DNA of 64,000 nucleotides, taken from positions 216,246-280,245 of the forward strand of contig JAKUHH010000131.1 of NCBI GenBank assembly GCA_022701365.1, read 5' to 3'. The position numbers and the translations under genes were made by a program. Origin of the DNA: Mycocentrospora acerina. Its lineage: Eukaryota > Ascomycota > Dothideomycetes > Pleosporales. Shown piece by piece: positions 1 to 10,983 of the stretch (position 1 is the stretch's first letter; every line of letters begins with the position of its first letter). The notes beneath the pieces are model-generated. The model made no database searches and was not told the DNA's origin. It was given only the letters and a program-made list of their open reading frames with translations.

Positions 1-487
1 TTCAGCTCTGATACACCTAATCACACTGATATCTCAGAGCACGTCAAATGGATCTCTCTCATTTGAAATTATCTTGCAAGATACTACACGGGATGCAATC
101 ATACTGCTGGTACTTATAGATTGGTAGCCATTCAAAGAACGTTGCGAATGGTCAAAAATACCCACAAACCACACTCCATAGACAGCCCTTAGCATTAGCT
201 TTTAAACGTTGAGACAATCTAGTAAATCATTCATGATTTCATGAGGACGACCAAAAATCCTCAGTTTAATGATACGATGGACTGGAAAATGCGCGCGACC
301 TCTATGGAGGTACACGATCTTCCACACGGCGAAATGTAATTATTAAATACTATAACTAAGGTGCCGATACATGCAGTGTGTCTCAGGAACTACAAAATAA
401 TCTCTCGTAAGTTCGAGTGGCTGGCTCATCTAAAGTCTGTACCACCAGGTTATCAGATAGGTTCTCATATGAACTGGTGGTGAAAAG
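1..487. other. intergenic, no gene seen
   Basis: This stretch is AT-leaning and holds no convincing coding frame, RNA gene or repeat. Confidence 0.5.
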
Positions 488-880
488 ATGGATGCACCCG
501 AGCCAAATAATGAAGATTACTTTGCCTTTTTGATCTCCCGCAGGCCAAAAATGATCTTTGTAGAGAGAAACTATGGCGACAATTTTGGAGAAGGCAGGAC
601 TTTCAGCGTAGGGACTATAGTACAAAAAGTCAAAGGGGAAGAAAATACATTGAAGAGAGTGATCTGCTATGAGGAATACACTCTGAGTAGGAGACTTCAT
701 CAAACTTCCTCCTTCAAGAAAATCAATAGAGAACCACCAGAACCGTTTAAAACATACGAGTTCGAGAACTCCCAAATAACATTGGTCAGCTGTCTGAGGT
801 GTTGGGTTCATATTTTGAACCACCATATCACATGTGTATCAAAAACCACCTTCTGTACACAAAAATCTCTTCGTATGTAA
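488..880 (+). CDS. possible small hypothetical protein (130 aa)
   Basis: This is an ATG-initiated frame of 130 codons. The first 100 residues are hydrophilic and acidic/basic mixed (starting MDAPEPNNEDYF) and look protein-like. The last 30 residues are less convincing. The opposite strand is also open over 383-826, so openness alone is weak evidence. I recognise no family and see no splice signals that would extend it. It may be a real small gene, a relic or chance. Confidence 0.2.
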   Translation: MDAPEPNNEDYFAFLISRRPKMIFVERNYGDNFGEGRTFSVGTIVQKVKGEENTLKRVICYEEYTLSRRLHQTSSFKKINREPPEPFKTYEFENSQITLVSCLRCWVHILNHHITCVSKTTFCTQKSLRM

Positions 881-1596
881 AAAGAAATATGAGTTAGAAT
901 GTTACAGACACCGCATGACCTACAGAGTACCGATGAACCCAGAACGTGTCAGTTATTTTCATTTGCAATCTTTGTACTACAGGTACAGCTAGTCGTTTGT
1001 GAAACTTTCGCTTGCTGAATCTGGTTTTCACTTATAAAATTTTGAGGAGACATGTATAAGTCTTTGGATTCACAAACTAGACAATGTTAAATTATGTGAA
1101 ACATGAGTTATTGTTTGTGCTAACCACGGATGAGCTTTACATACGTACAATACTAGTCTTATTCAGAATACTTCTCCTTGGTCTTTACCAACAACCACAG
1201 CATTTGGGCGTACCACCCCTGACTCCTCACTAGAGGCCTTTCTAACAGAGACATTCCCAAAAAGACCGGGCTGGCTTGAGTCTAAACTTCAAATGCACCA
1301 GAGACAGAATTGATTAATGCTAAAGGAATGATGAAAGAGGCCTGTGCCCGGTGTTTTCGGGGATGTGTACATGAAGTGGCTGTGGTCAAGTCTATTTGGG
1401 CGACCAAGTGTCGCACACACACTCCACACGGAATCGCCCGCTGTGAAGCACAAAGCTCAATCCGCTAAAACATGCGCTAGTGAAGCAAGATAAAATCATC
1501 AGCGGAGCTTAGTCATCCATCACGACAATTCAAAACAGCTTGATGAGGCATTGCACTTCTGCAAGCACAACACACAAAGTTAAACCACTACGAAGG
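881..1596. other. intergenic, upstream of spherulin-4-like gene
   Basis: No coding frame with recognisable content is seen. The last few hundred bases would hold the promoter of the gene starting at 1597, but no clear TATA element stands out. Confidence 0.5.
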
Positions 1597-2443
1597 ATGA
1601 AGTCCAAATTTCTGATCCCCCTTTACATCTACCCTGACCCTGGAGTCTGGGATCCTCTTTATGCAGCGTATGCCAAAGGTCCCCTGCTCTACATCCCAGC
1701 AGCTCACTTTCTCTAGTATCGCCGCTTTTCCCGACCTGCAGTGGATCATCATCGTTAATCCGAGCAGTGGCCCAGGATCTCCACCCTGGTGGCCCAACGA
1801 AGACTACTTGCGAGAGATACCGAGGCTGAATGCACAACCAAATGTAACTACCGTGGGCTACGTCAAAGCAGATTACTGTCGGAGACCAGTCGAGCATGTG
1901 TTTCAAGATGTTGACACATATGCCGCACGTGCTAGAGACCAAACTTACCCAGGGCTCGGGATGCAGGGGATTTTCGTCGACGAAACACCCAACCTGTACA
2001 CTGAGCACACAAAAGAGCATTTGGACGCAATCGATCGAATGGTGAAAGGATGTCATGGAATTGACAGTAGTAGAATTGTATGCTGGGATTCGGCAAACCA
2101 GTTCTAGGCACATATGCTAATCTGTAAGTAGGTTATACATAACCCCGGTACCGCAGTCAATGCAGGCCTCGCTGCTCCCGGCCCGGACATAACAACAGTA
2201 GTCGAGACCTCGTACGAAGAATACACGAGTTCTCAATTCCAGGAATGGCTTGCTACATCCCCATACGACCGATCGAGATCTTCCTACATGGTTCACTCTG
2301 TACCTGAAGGGGAGGTAGCGAACCTCACAATTGCGTTGCGTGAGCGAGCGGAGTACTTGTTTGTCACGAGCTTGACTGAAAACTTTTACGAGAGTTTTGG
2401 CCCAAGCTGGGAAACTTTTGTCACAGCAATGGCAGAGCCTTGA
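1597..2443 (+). CDS. spherulation-specific family 4 (GH135-like) protein
   Basis: Three exons (1597-1667, 1717-2077, 2132-2443) join in frame to give 247 aa. The introns are 49 and 54 bp, and the second carries a TGCTAAT branch site. Family landmarks are an N-terminal IPLYIYPDPG, VNPSSGPG near residues 37-44, GYVKADY, and GIFVDET with an Asp-Glu pair at residues 112-113. A further Glu lies at about residue 169. In the characterised relative Sph3 of Aspergillus fumigatus (GH135, cleaves galactosaminogalactan), an Asp-Glu pair and a Glu about 55 residues later are catalytic; the spacing here agrees, but the equivalence is my inference. Unlike Sph3, the model has no signal peptide or membrane anchor, so it may act inside the cell or lack an upstream exon. 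None of the galactosaminogalactan cluster genes is visible nearby. Confidence 0.85.
1668..1716 (+). other. intron 1 of spherulin-4-like gene
   Basis: The 49 bp between GTATGCC and CTCTAG must be removed. Reading through gives a stop codon inside the intron. Splicing joins GC to T ATC and restores the conserved YAAIAAFPDLQW stretch. Confidence 0.85.
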
Positions 2444-2936
2444 GGGGTTTGGCCGCTGGCTATGATTGAAGACGTCACGAGGGATGAACTATGACTGCGA
2501 GACAAAACAGTACCAGATAGCAAGGTAGCATACGGGTTTTAAACCGCTGAGAGAAATAGAACATTGAAATGCCAACTCAGAATCAATGAAATTGAATAAA
2601 ATTGTATCGAATCTTGTGTGATATGTAAGTTCAATAGAAACTGCAATTCATTCTGCTATTGATTGTGCACAAATAGTGAACAAAGTTGGTTCTGGATTAT
2701 CACGTGCTCACACATGAAGCTACACCAGTGTTGAGTTACAGAAAGTGGTTTTCATTATGTTTATATTCGTTTCGATGTCCTTGCCAACGCCATCCTCATT
2801 TTTCACCTCATTTGCCATATAAAAATCTCAAATCTACTAGCGATTACACATCAGCTTTACTATGCCTAGATAGCTATTCATCTCTAGCTTCAGAAATCAG
2901 AATGCGACTTTTACAGGCCTTATCTACTCAACTACC
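2444..2936. other. intergenic between convergent genes
   Basis: This AT-rich spacer separates the stop of the spherulin-4-like gene from the stop of the minus-strand F-box gene. A plus-strand open frame running over its end into the F-box gene is a shadow. No RNA gene or repeat is seen. Confidence 0.5.
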
Positions 2937-4242
2937 TCAGTCCGTGAGTTTCATCTGTGGATATTGTTCAGCAAATGCCTCTTCGATAATACTCCAAATC
3001 CTGCAACGGTTCCACAGCCCCTTTGGAATTTTTTCTAGTTGAGAATTATGGCTCTCCAGAATTGAGTTTCTATCAACCAAGAGCCGAGCAATGTTATTCC
3101 AATTTCGATCCAAGTCTTGTGACTGGCATTTGATCTCATCTAGACCCCACAGGTGGGGTACCAAACTACCATCAAGAAGTCGATCGCGCCAGAAATAGTT
3201 GTCCAGTGGAGTTTTGATGGCCAGTGCTTTGGATGTTTGGTGTAAAGCGATTACTGAACCAACAGACAAGTGTTTGCTGATTTGACCGAAAATTTCTGTT
3301 GGAAGATGCTCCAGTCCAGAGTGCTCTCTTGTCAATTGAAATTCAATCGAATAATGCTCCGTTACAAGAGGTGCAGTCTCAATAACGTGAGTTATAAACT
3401 GCGAAAACCCAGGGAAATCGATAGGATCAACGCAATACTTCTGAAACAAAATTAACACAGATTCTGGAATGTTGTGAATCAACCCAGACCTACCTCGAAA
3501 TCACCGTTTCGCCATTGATCACGTGTCAAAGCAGCCATACTGCGAGGACCATATACATTTGAATTATCGCACAGGTCAAAGAGATTGTTGTATGTATCGA
3601 AAGGTCGGTCCATGTGGCGCCAAACCGTATTATTCGCGTTACCTGCATTTCTCTTGTCATCCATGGTTGTGACTCGGTCCCGGAAACGCAATTGAAGTAA
3701 CTGATTTAAAACAAAAAGCGAAGGCGCATGCCCTTTATGATTTTGCTTGTCTTGAATATGATCAATTACCCTGCAGCTGATTTCGACACAAGCTTCATGC
3801 AGTGGGAATAGTGTATCGCCTGCGTGCTTATGGTAGGTATTGAACCACGTATCTTTCGCAAGAGATTCGTTGTCATCGTTACAAACCTCAAAATACCCTG
3901 ATCCATTGATGTTCAAAGTAGCTCGTTGAGATAGGAAAGTACCCATCTTTTGTCCTTGGTTGTATGCCCTAAGTTGCTATGAACATCTGAACGAAAGTTA
4001 CACCAAGAACTACTTACACACTATCTTCGTGCTTGAGTTCCATATCGTGCTCGAACCAATTTGAGATACTACCAAGTAGCTGAGCATTCCTGAACCACTG
4101 GTCAATGTAAGTGGTAAAGACAAGAAACAAGGCTTTGTAGTAAGCTGACCTGATACTGTTCCTGCTTGAAGTTGAACTCGACCGCGCCACCCCCTAAATC
4201 GAATAAACCACCACAAACTGTACATGTTGTTCCTGATTCCAT
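2937..4242 (-). CDS. F-box domain protein, four exons (383 aa)
   Basis: Exons in transcription order are 4242-4150, 4097-4018, 3968-3494 and 3440-2937. The introns are 49-53 bp and all junctions close in frame. The start was chosen at the ATG before ESGTTCTVCGGLFDLGGG, which begins the typical N-terminal region with a CxxC pair. The middle (LHEACVEISCRVIDH) is a pattern I associate with long fungal F-box proteins. An F-box lies at about residues 258-300 (HLPTEIFGQISKHLSVGSVIALHQTSKAL). Such proteins usually act as substrate receptors of SCF ubiquitin ligases by binding Skp1. No substrate-binding domain (LRR, WD40) is recognisable. It is divergently oriented to the F-box gene at 4907 and shares a 664 bp promoter region with it. 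Confidence 0.85.
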
Positions 4243-4906
4243 TGCATATTGCGCTTCGCTCTTCCAAGAACCTCTGGTTTGTGGTGACGATTGGATTCCA
4301 CCCATCGTCAGATTTTGGCATGTAGATGTGTCGAGGGGACTGTCCGAATAGGAAAAATATAAGTGTTTCCTGTACATGCACTACTATTAACGGCGACAAT
4401 TTCAAAGTACCATTGCGCCTTGGTCGGACGGCGTTACCAAGCAGGTCGTGGGTAAATAGTGGGGTTCTCAGGTGGGTACTTCTTCGGACTTATAAGCGTT
4501 ATTTGGTGATTGGTTGAAACCCAATGCTGTCCAAGTTATGATAAGACACAATTCAAACAAAAGTTTTCAAGGTATGTGGCCTGAGAGTTGGTATTCTGAT
4601 GACTACATTGGTAGGTGAAAGCTTTCATATGATGCCCTTGTCTCATGTTTTTCTTTTCCAAATGTTCACTCGGCGACGTTAGGAACGAACTGTATAAGTT
4701 TCGAGGATTTGATCAGCAAATGCCAGGTTTGAGGCTAACCGCACAGACACCGCCGGTTGATGCACTGACCAGCTCTGCTTGACTTCATCAACTTTTTTTG
4801 AATACACTTTCCAATACGATAGTTTGATATTCTTCTTCAATCTAAATACCCGCAGGTGTAGCGCTAATTCCGTCCACCGTCGTAAACGGACCACCCATTT
4901 GCTGAC
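4243..4906. other. bidirectional promoter region between two F-box genes
   Basis: This 664 bp region separates two divergently transcribed F-box genes. No convincing coding frame lies in it. The shared upstream region makes co-regulation possible, but the sequence shows no specific operator. Confidence 0.4.
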
Positions 4907-6721
4907 ATGGCCCAATTGTTGGACCTCAGCGCGGAAATCGTTCTCTGCATTGCGTCCTTATTGCGCCGAGCTGACTTGCTGAACATTTCTCTTGTGTGCA
5001 AACGCTTCAATGTAACAATAGAGCCGGAGCTTTTTCGCGAGTACAGGAATCGCCGCGTTAGGAGTGACAATCCGATATCCAAGTTCGTGTTGCGCTTAGT
5101 GCGTAGGCCGGATCTAGCCAAATTTGTTAAAATCTTAGACGTTAAAGGATGGGATACGTTGGACTCACTTAATCCGAAGTACTACGAAGTATTGAACCCC
5201 CAAATCGAACAAACGCGAGAAGAGAAGCAACTTGAGTTTTGCCGATATCTCACTCCGGAACCGACAATGGAGGAGTATACTCTTTACACCGAAGCCGCAA
5301 AATCTGCTGGAATTCTCAAGACGATATTTCCTTACGAGCCAAAAAGTAGTATTATTGAGAGAGCGAAACCAATGATTTCCAAAGACCTTAGAGATGGAGA
5401 CCGGTTTTACACATTTCTTTTTGATGAAAATATTGCCATGGAAGCCCTATCATTCGACCAAAAATTCTGTCAACTTCTCCGTGCAGGTATCGAAGATCCA
5501 TTTGCCATGCTTCTCTTTGCGTTACTCCCTAACGTTAAAGAGATTTTCCTAAGGGGGGTAAATAGTGATGGCACTGCACTACATTGGCCACAACCGACGC
5601 ATAATTTTAAATCTCTTCGTCGGCTTCGAGCTGGAGAGAGGGGCATGCATTTATCTTGGGGGATTGGTTACATTAACAGCCTTCTGAATATTACCGAACT
5701 GGAAGAGCTTATGCTATACAATACATCCTCATGGTTCCAGGATGTTGACGAAGAGATTTGGCCTAAATTAAAGAACTTCCCAGTGGAAATTCGACATGAG
5801 TCTCCGAGGTTGACAAAACTTGAACTGGTTTCGTGTGCCTTGGAGCTCTCGGATATGAAGGGGCTTTTGAAACTGTGTCCGCAGTTGAAATCTCTCTACT
5901 ATTCACCTGTTACTGAAGAGCCGACAGAAGATAACGATCTCTGCAATTTCACCCCTAAAGTGTTATGTGAACTCCTCGAACCATACAAGGACACTTTGGA
6001 GGAACTATTCATGGAAGTTGTTCCAAATATGGATGAGTTCGGAAATCTGCATGGCCGTATAACAACACTTTCCCACTTCACCTCTCTCAAGGTACTCGAT
6101 ACTGTCGCTGAGATGTGGGAGAATTTGGTAGATGAAGAGATGGAGTTGTGCACACTTCTACTTGAGCAACGATTGTGCAACCGGCTTCCATCTTCGCTCA
6201 CCACTCTCATTTTCCACCTCGGACATGAAGCCATTTGGTATGGAGGTGCAATGCCAAATCTGGAGCAAATCAAGAACTTGATCTTCACAAGATCGGAAAA
6301 ATTACCACAGTTGAACAAAATCTTTGTTGCACTAGATCACGAAGATTTCATACAGGAAATAGATGAAATTCTAAACATGGTACCAAGAGAACAACTTCAG
6401 GGGCTAAACGTCGAAACATGCATTCGTGATTCAACCGTCGGCCCAACGCTGAACTCATTTCACAATATACCAATGAGCCGCGAACTACCAGTCACAAAAT
6501 GGTTTGGTAACAAGTATGCGACTAAGAATACCAAGGTAGACGAATATAGCCAAAAGATCAAGGAGCTATGCAACCGTCCTGAAAACATCCACTTAGATGA
6601 TCATGACATGATGGAGGTGATCAAGGCAGACAAACAGATGCAAGAACTTAGAGATCGAGTTAAGCGAGATGGATTTCCTGGAGTTGAGTATGATTCAGAA
6701 GATATTGAGGGAGACTATTAA
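4907..6721 (+). CDS. F-box protein with leucine-rich C-terminal part (604 aa)
   Basis: This is an uninterrupted frame from ATG to TAA. Residues 1-45 form an F-box (LDLSAEIVLCIASLLRRADLL, then LVCKRFN). The long C-terminal part has irregular leucine-rich segments such as ELEELMLYN, LKSLYYSPV and LPSSLTTLIFHL, as in fungal F-box/LRR-type substrate adaptors. The expected role is to recruit a substrate to an SCF ubiquitin ligase; the target is unknown. The acidic tail ends DSEDIEGDY. It is head-to-head with the F-box gene ending at 4242. No stop or frameshift interrupts it, and it appears intact. Confidence 0.85.
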   Translation: MAQLLDLSAEIVLCIASLLRRADLLNISLVCKRFNVTIEPELFREYRNRRVRSDNPISKFVLRLVRRPDLAKFVKILDVKGWDTLDSLNPKYYEVLNPQIEQTREEKQLEFCRYLTPEPTMEEYTLYTEAAKSAGILKTIFPYEPKSSIIERAKPMISKDLRDGDRFYTFLFDENIAMEALSFDQKFCQLLRAGIEDPFAMLLFALLPNVKEIFLRGVNSDGTALHWPQPTHNFKSLRRLRAGERGMHLSWGIGYINSLLNITELEELMLYNTSSWFQDVDEEIWPKLKNFPVEIRHESPRLTKLELVSCALELSDMKGLLKLCPQLKSLYYSPVTEEPTEDNDLCNFTPKVLCELLEPYKDTLEELFMEVVPNMDEFGNLHGRITTLSHFTSLKVLDTVAEMWENLVDEEMELCTLLLEQRLCNRLPSSLTTLIFHLGHEAIWYGGAMPNLEQIKNLIFTRSEKLPQLNKIFVALDHEDFIQEIDEILNMVPREQLQGLNVETCIRDSTVGPTLNSFHNIPMSRELPVTKWFGNKYATKNTKVDEYSQKIKELCNRPENIHLDDHDMMEVIKADKQMQELRDRVKRDGFPGVEYDSEDIEGDY

Positions 6722-7418
6722 TAGTTCGTTTAAATTTGATTGCGAATTTCCATGCTGATGGCTCAGTATAACCGGATTTCGTACATCATTAAGCTTCTCG
6801 AGGCTAAGTAGAGCTGCAGATGATTGGATGATTAAGTAGATGGTACCGTGGAATGATGACCAAAGGATTGTTTTCGGCGATGACTTCTAACATGCTTTGT
6901 TCCAATCAATCAAACCACTATTACCCTCAGATTTCCTCCATTGAATGCTTGAAAGAATTTGCACTTTTCGTGGATTGTTCCCAAGAATAAGCTCAGTGGT
7001 CGGGACACAATTACTTCTAAAATCCAGCAAAATCCGACATTCTCTTGGGTAAAAATGTGCCGTAGTTCGTTCCAATATTAATAACATACGGTGTCAAGAC
7101 GTGAGAGGCGACTCGCTTTCACTACGTTGATGGGCCCCATTTTCGCACTGCTTTCACTGTCGCGATGGCACCGACCTGATTGAACAGGTTTCACAACGTT
7201 CAAATCAAGCTATCCCCACTTTATTGATTTCCATAATAATAACTTTAATTGAAGTTCCGCTGCTTGAGACTTTCTTGATGTTGCTATAGTGACGTAATGG
7301 TAGCCTTTCACTTTCACCATATTAACAGCAACATTCATGATTTCACCCAAGTTTTTCTATAATATATACCCTCAATCCATCACACTACTTGACACTCGTC
7401 CTACCCGTTTTAGCCCCT
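6722..7418. other. intergenic and promoter of 7419 gene
   Basis: No supported coding frame is seen. The 3' end carries a TATA-like element near 7358-7368. Confidence 0.5.
7358..7368 (+). promoter_or_regulatory. TATA-like element
   Basis: TATAATATATA lies about 50 bp upstream of the first ATG of the 708-residue protein. The position and composition fit a core promoter element. No transcript evidence is available. Confidence 0.4.
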
Positions 7419-9545
7419 ATGGAGCTTAGTACCATGATGAGCGGTGTCCGAAATCGTTTCGTGCACAGCGAAAAAGAGATACTCCCGCCCGATCTGATTC
7501 ATGCTCTCACACTTCTACAACTACAGAATCTAGATGAGCTAGAGCAGTGCCTTCTCTCCACCGACGCTTTTCTCAAACCTTGGACTGTATTTCGCGACTC
7601 TATTTTCATGATACAACCCGACGCAATATCGCGCACCACAGCGATCCTTCGCACTGCAGAACCTGGTACAAGAGCCCACATTGGCATCAAGCGGCTTGAT
7701 ATACTTTGGTTCTATACACAATTTGACGAGGGAGCTTTGCGATATGATCCACGAGCGGATGTTTGGACATTAGGACACACACCTGATTCGAGCGTGTATG
7801 GTATTATCGACAAGAGCAATTGGGGCGTTGAAGATCACGAGAAGCATCTCTTTGCCTGGATGCTGCAGAGGTTCAAGGTGGGCAAAGCGCGCAATCCGCT
7901 GCGTTTTAAATACTTTGAACTCAGAAACGTCTGCACTGTTTGGGAAAATATCTTTGTTCCCATCATCAATGCAGTGCGTGCCTCTTACAGTGTGAAAGGT
8001 CGGCGTTTCTATGGACGGCTTGCACTGTTCATTGAATCTAAACGCCCAAGCCGCCTTGCTTTTCCAGAAGGCAACGTGAGCGTGCTTGAGGGGGGGATGA
8101 TGTCTCCAACACCGTTCCGCGTCGTTTCTGTACCAGTGAGGAAGATGGACACCGAAGATGCAGGATTTTTTCAGCAGGCCACCAAAACGAAAAGTTTAAC
8201 TCGTAATCAGTATGATGAGACCGAGAAGGAGTTGCGTGTTGTGTATCCGCAGTATGGCGGTCTCGTCGAGCGTCCACGGTTTAAGCAGAAGATGGATGAT
8301 TGGCTGTCTGAGCAGCGATCACGCGCTACGCGTAGGAAAGCAATTGAAAAGTATAGGAAAGATGAGAACTCCCTTTCGAAGATGGCTGAGCGAGACGGCA
8401 GCCAGAGTCATATTAGTAAAGCTATGGATTACCTCGACCAACGATACCGACGCACTAGTAGTCACAGCAGTCACAACAGCAATGAAAGCCCTAGGAAGCG
8501 ATTTTCCAACACCGTCTATCGCTCGGTCTCCTTAAGTAATACCCAGTCATCCTCTCTTCCAAAGCCTAGTAGGTCATTCATGAGGACTACCCAACCAAAG
8601 TCGCCCAAACTGTCACCTTCAAGCCCCATGCAAAGTATGGCACACCAATTCCATTCTATAGACTTGAACAATGGACTTGAACACTCCTCTTTGACGAAAG
8701 ACCGTGAAATTCAACGAATTTCCACATCTTCTAGTCTAACTCGCTACTTGCCTCGTCCGGATCTGCAGCAAGAGACGTCAGAGCAGAGCGTTTACACTAC
8801 AATCCGCGACTCAAATCCTTTCACGGAAGGTCTTCCTTGGGAGTTGGAGGATATATATTCGCGACCTGCTGCGAACGAAACAGTGCTCTCGCCCATGGAA
8901 CCACTGAGTGCAATTCCAAGACCTCTGCGTGAACCAGGTGTTATAGGACAAAAAAAGTCTCTTTATGAATGCCGCGTTCCGAGCTACGAAGGTACCGGCT
9001 ACGTCGACGAGATCTCACTCACTCACCTCCACACCAGCCGGGCCAACAGTACTCACGTACCAAATCGCCTCCCAACTCCGGTTTTGCCCGTTCCTTTCAA
9101 TGGGCACCTTTGCATTGCATCCACTGACGCGCAAATAAACGGAGATCCTAAGCTCAATGTATGGCCTGTCCAATCATCTCCTCAGCACGTAGCCTGGCCC
9201 GGCTTTGAATCAGAAGAAGACCTGACCGCACTTCCTCCGCCTATACCTTCGAAGAGCCCTGAACGCTGGAAATCCGCACATGGTCACATTACTAGAGCGC
9301 ACCCGGCGCAGATCCTAGATGAAGATTCTCACGGCATGATACGCATTGTTTCCAAAGAAAACATACGTTCTGTCCTTGGAACTCTTTCACACGAAAGCTC
9401 ACTTGAGAACTTGATGCCCAGCAAAGCGGCTAGGAGGCCTGAAAGGACTGATAATCCAGAATCTAGGATGTGCGCCCTACAGACGTATAACACGCATATG
9501 TTCCCTAGGAAACACGGACGCAAAGGAAAGTCGGTTGATGCGTAG
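7419..9545 (+). CDS. unrecognised serine-rich protein (708 aa)
   Basis: This is a single-exon frame; the first ATG is at 7419. Residues 1 to about 310 look globular, with many aromatic residues (e.g. GIKRLDILWFYTQF, LFAWMLQRFKVGKARNPLRFKYF). A basic linker (SRATRRKAIEKYRK) follows. From about 330 to the end the protein is rich in Ser, Pro, Arg and Thr and is probably disordered, with many Ser-Pro sites suited to phosphorylation. It ends in a basic stretch (RKHGRKGKSVDA). I recognise no domain. The composition suggests a regulatory or scaffold protein, but the function is unknown. The frame is clearly real from its length and codon structure. Confidence 0.75.
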   Translation: MELSTMMSGVRNRFVHSEKEILPPDLIHALTLLQLQNLDELEQCLLSTDAFLKPWTVFRDSIFMIQPDAISRTTAILRTAEPGTRAHIGIKRLDILWFYTQFDEGALRYDPRADVWTLGHTPDSSVYGIIDKSNWGVEDHEKHLFAWMLQRFKVGKARNPLRFKYFELRNVCTVWENIFVPIINAVRASYSVKGRRFYGRLALFIESKRPSRLAFPEGNVSVLEGGMMSPTPFRVVSVPVRKMDTEDAGFFQQATKTKSLTRNQYDETEKELRVVYPQYGGLVERPRFKQKMDDWLSEQRSRATRRKAIEKYRKDENSLSKMAERDGSQSHISKAMDYLDQRYRRTSSHSSHNSNESPRKRFSNTVYRSVSLSNTQSSSLPKPSRSFMRTTQPKSPKLSPSSPMQSMAHQFHSIDLNNGLEHSSLTKDREIQRISTSSSLTRYLPRPDLQQETSEQSVYTTIRDSNPFTEGLPWELEDIYSRPAANETVLSPMEPLSAIPRPLREPGVIGQKKSLYECRVPSYEGTGYVDEISLTHLHTSRANSTHVPNRLPTPVLPVPFNGHLCIASTDAQINGDPKLNVWPVQSSPQHVAWPGFESEEDLTALPPPIPSKSPERWKSAHGHITRAHPAQILDEDSHGMIRIVSKENIRSVLGTLSHESSLENLMPSKAARRPERTDNPESRMCALQTYNTHMFPRKHGRKGKSVDA

Positions 9546-9999
9546 AAGTGATGAATAAAATATTGGATGACGGAGAAGCAAGAAGAACCACGAGTTGAAC
9601 TACATGTGATATCGGACAGGTTTAGATTGAATCTGATGTGCGTGCGAGAACGGAGCTGACGGTTACATGGGCTCGGACTGCGAGAGATAAACAGCCATGA
9701 TTAATGTATAATTGACTATGATGAGGTGATCTCTTAGTGAGAAAATCTGAAATATTGACCAAAACTGTGTCATCGAAATGCAGTCTAGTTATGAGAAGAG
9801 AAAGACAAATTCAAGAGGGTCGATACGGTAATGGGCCAATGACGTCGTTGTGGATACCTATAGAAAACCCGTTAGCGTCACCAACGTATCTATCAGATAG
9901 CTTGTCGATTCATAGGGCATCGTGCTCATCCCAACAACTCATCCCCTTTCCATTGAAGCAACCGAAATTGTCTGCGAATTCCCATCTAATCTGATAGCC
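9546..9999. other. intergenic and promoter of SBPase-like gene
   Basis: Upstream in-frame codons exist from 9922, but the family-typical start is the ATG at 10000. No other gene is seen. Confidence 0.45.
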
Positions 10000-10983
10000 A
10001 TGTCTCAATCAAAGCACTCAGACTTTCAAGCGCATTTACAATCACTTATTCCGGACAAGTCACGAACTGTGCTTGTCCAAGAAGTGATCCCTCTGCTTCT
10101 CCGTTCTTTATCAGACATTTCGCAAACTCTAAGAGCTGTGTCCGTGTCTGATGTGGGGAGTGCAAACTCATTCGGCGACCATCAACTGAATGTTGACGTT
10201 CTTGCGGAAGACCACATCCGTTCCGCTATCGCACAAAGCTCTGCGATAGTGACCGCGAGTAGCGAGGAAGACCCAATTGAGAAGAAGGTGCACGCTGAAG
10301 GAAGTACGGCCAAAGAGATATATACTGTGGCATTCGATCCCTTGGATGGAAGCTCCATTATTGGTCCAAATTGGACCGTTGGCACCATCATAGGAATCTG
10401 GGATGGCTCCTCTGCACTTTCAGAGTCGGAAACTCCCCGAACAAAACAAGTGGGTGCTATCCTTGGAGTACTGGGTCCCCGTACAACCGCCGTTGTTGCC
10501 CTGCGCGTACCTGGTGCTGAACCAGTTTGTCTTGAAGTTAGTTTGGCAGTCGGCGAGATTAAGATTGTCCGATCGACAGTGCAGCTAGAAACCCAGTCCA
10601 AAACGCGTTACTTCGCACCAGCCAACATGCGTGCAGCAGCAGAGAATAAACAGTATCTGGACCTCATCAATCATTATATCGCCCACAAATACACACTTCG
10701 ATACAGCGGTGGCCTGGTCCCCGATATCTTTCATGCTCTTGTCAAGGGCCACGGTGTATACATCTCTCCTGTGACACCCAGCAGCCCAGCAAAACTACGT
10801 CGACTATACGAGCTTGCACCGATCGCACTCATAGTTGAGTGTGCAGGTGGAATTGCTGTGGACTCTGCGGATGGAACCAACATTCTCGACAGGCCGATCC
10901 GTGATACAGATGAGAGAGGTGGGCTAGTCTGCGGCAACAAGGATGAGATGGATTTTGTCAAGTCAAGGTTACTTTCGAAATGA
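10000..10983 (+). CDS. sedoheptulose-1,7-bisphosphatase-like (class I FBPase family)
   Basis: This is a 327 aa frame without introns. Metal and substrate motifs of the class I fructose-/sedoheptulose-bisphosphatase family are present: FDPLDGSS at residues 112-119, RYSGGLVPD at 234-242, and KLRRLYE with a metal-binding Glu before CAGG near residue 280. The run SSIIGPNWTVGTIIGIW after the metal site is closer to the plant/algal SBPase pattern than to gluconeogenic FBPase. Predicted reaction: loss of the 1-phosphate from sedoheptulose-1,7- or fructose-1,6-bisphosphate. No transit peptide is seen, so it is probably cytosolic. SBPase-like proteins are known in ascomycetes, but substrate choice cannot be read from sequence. 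The start at 10000 (MSQSKHSDF) was preferred over an upstream in-frame ATG at 9922, which only adds residues with no family resemblance. Confidence 0.88.
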   Translation: MSQSKHSDFQAHLQSLIPDKSRTVLVQEVIPLLLRSLSDISQTLRAVSVSDVGSANSFGDHQLNVDVLAEDHIRSAIAQSSAIVTASSEEDPIEKKVHAEGSTAKEIYTVAFDPLDGSSIIGPNWTVGTIIGIWDGSSALSESETPRTKQVGAILGVLGPRTTAVVALRVPGAEPVCLEVSLAVGEIKIVRSTVQLETQSKTRYFAPANMRAAAENKQYLDLINHYIAHKYTLRYSGGLVPDIFHALVKGHGVYISPVTPSSPAKLRRLYELAPIALIVECAGGIAVDSADGTNILDRPIRDTDERGGLVCGNKDEMDFVKSRLLSK

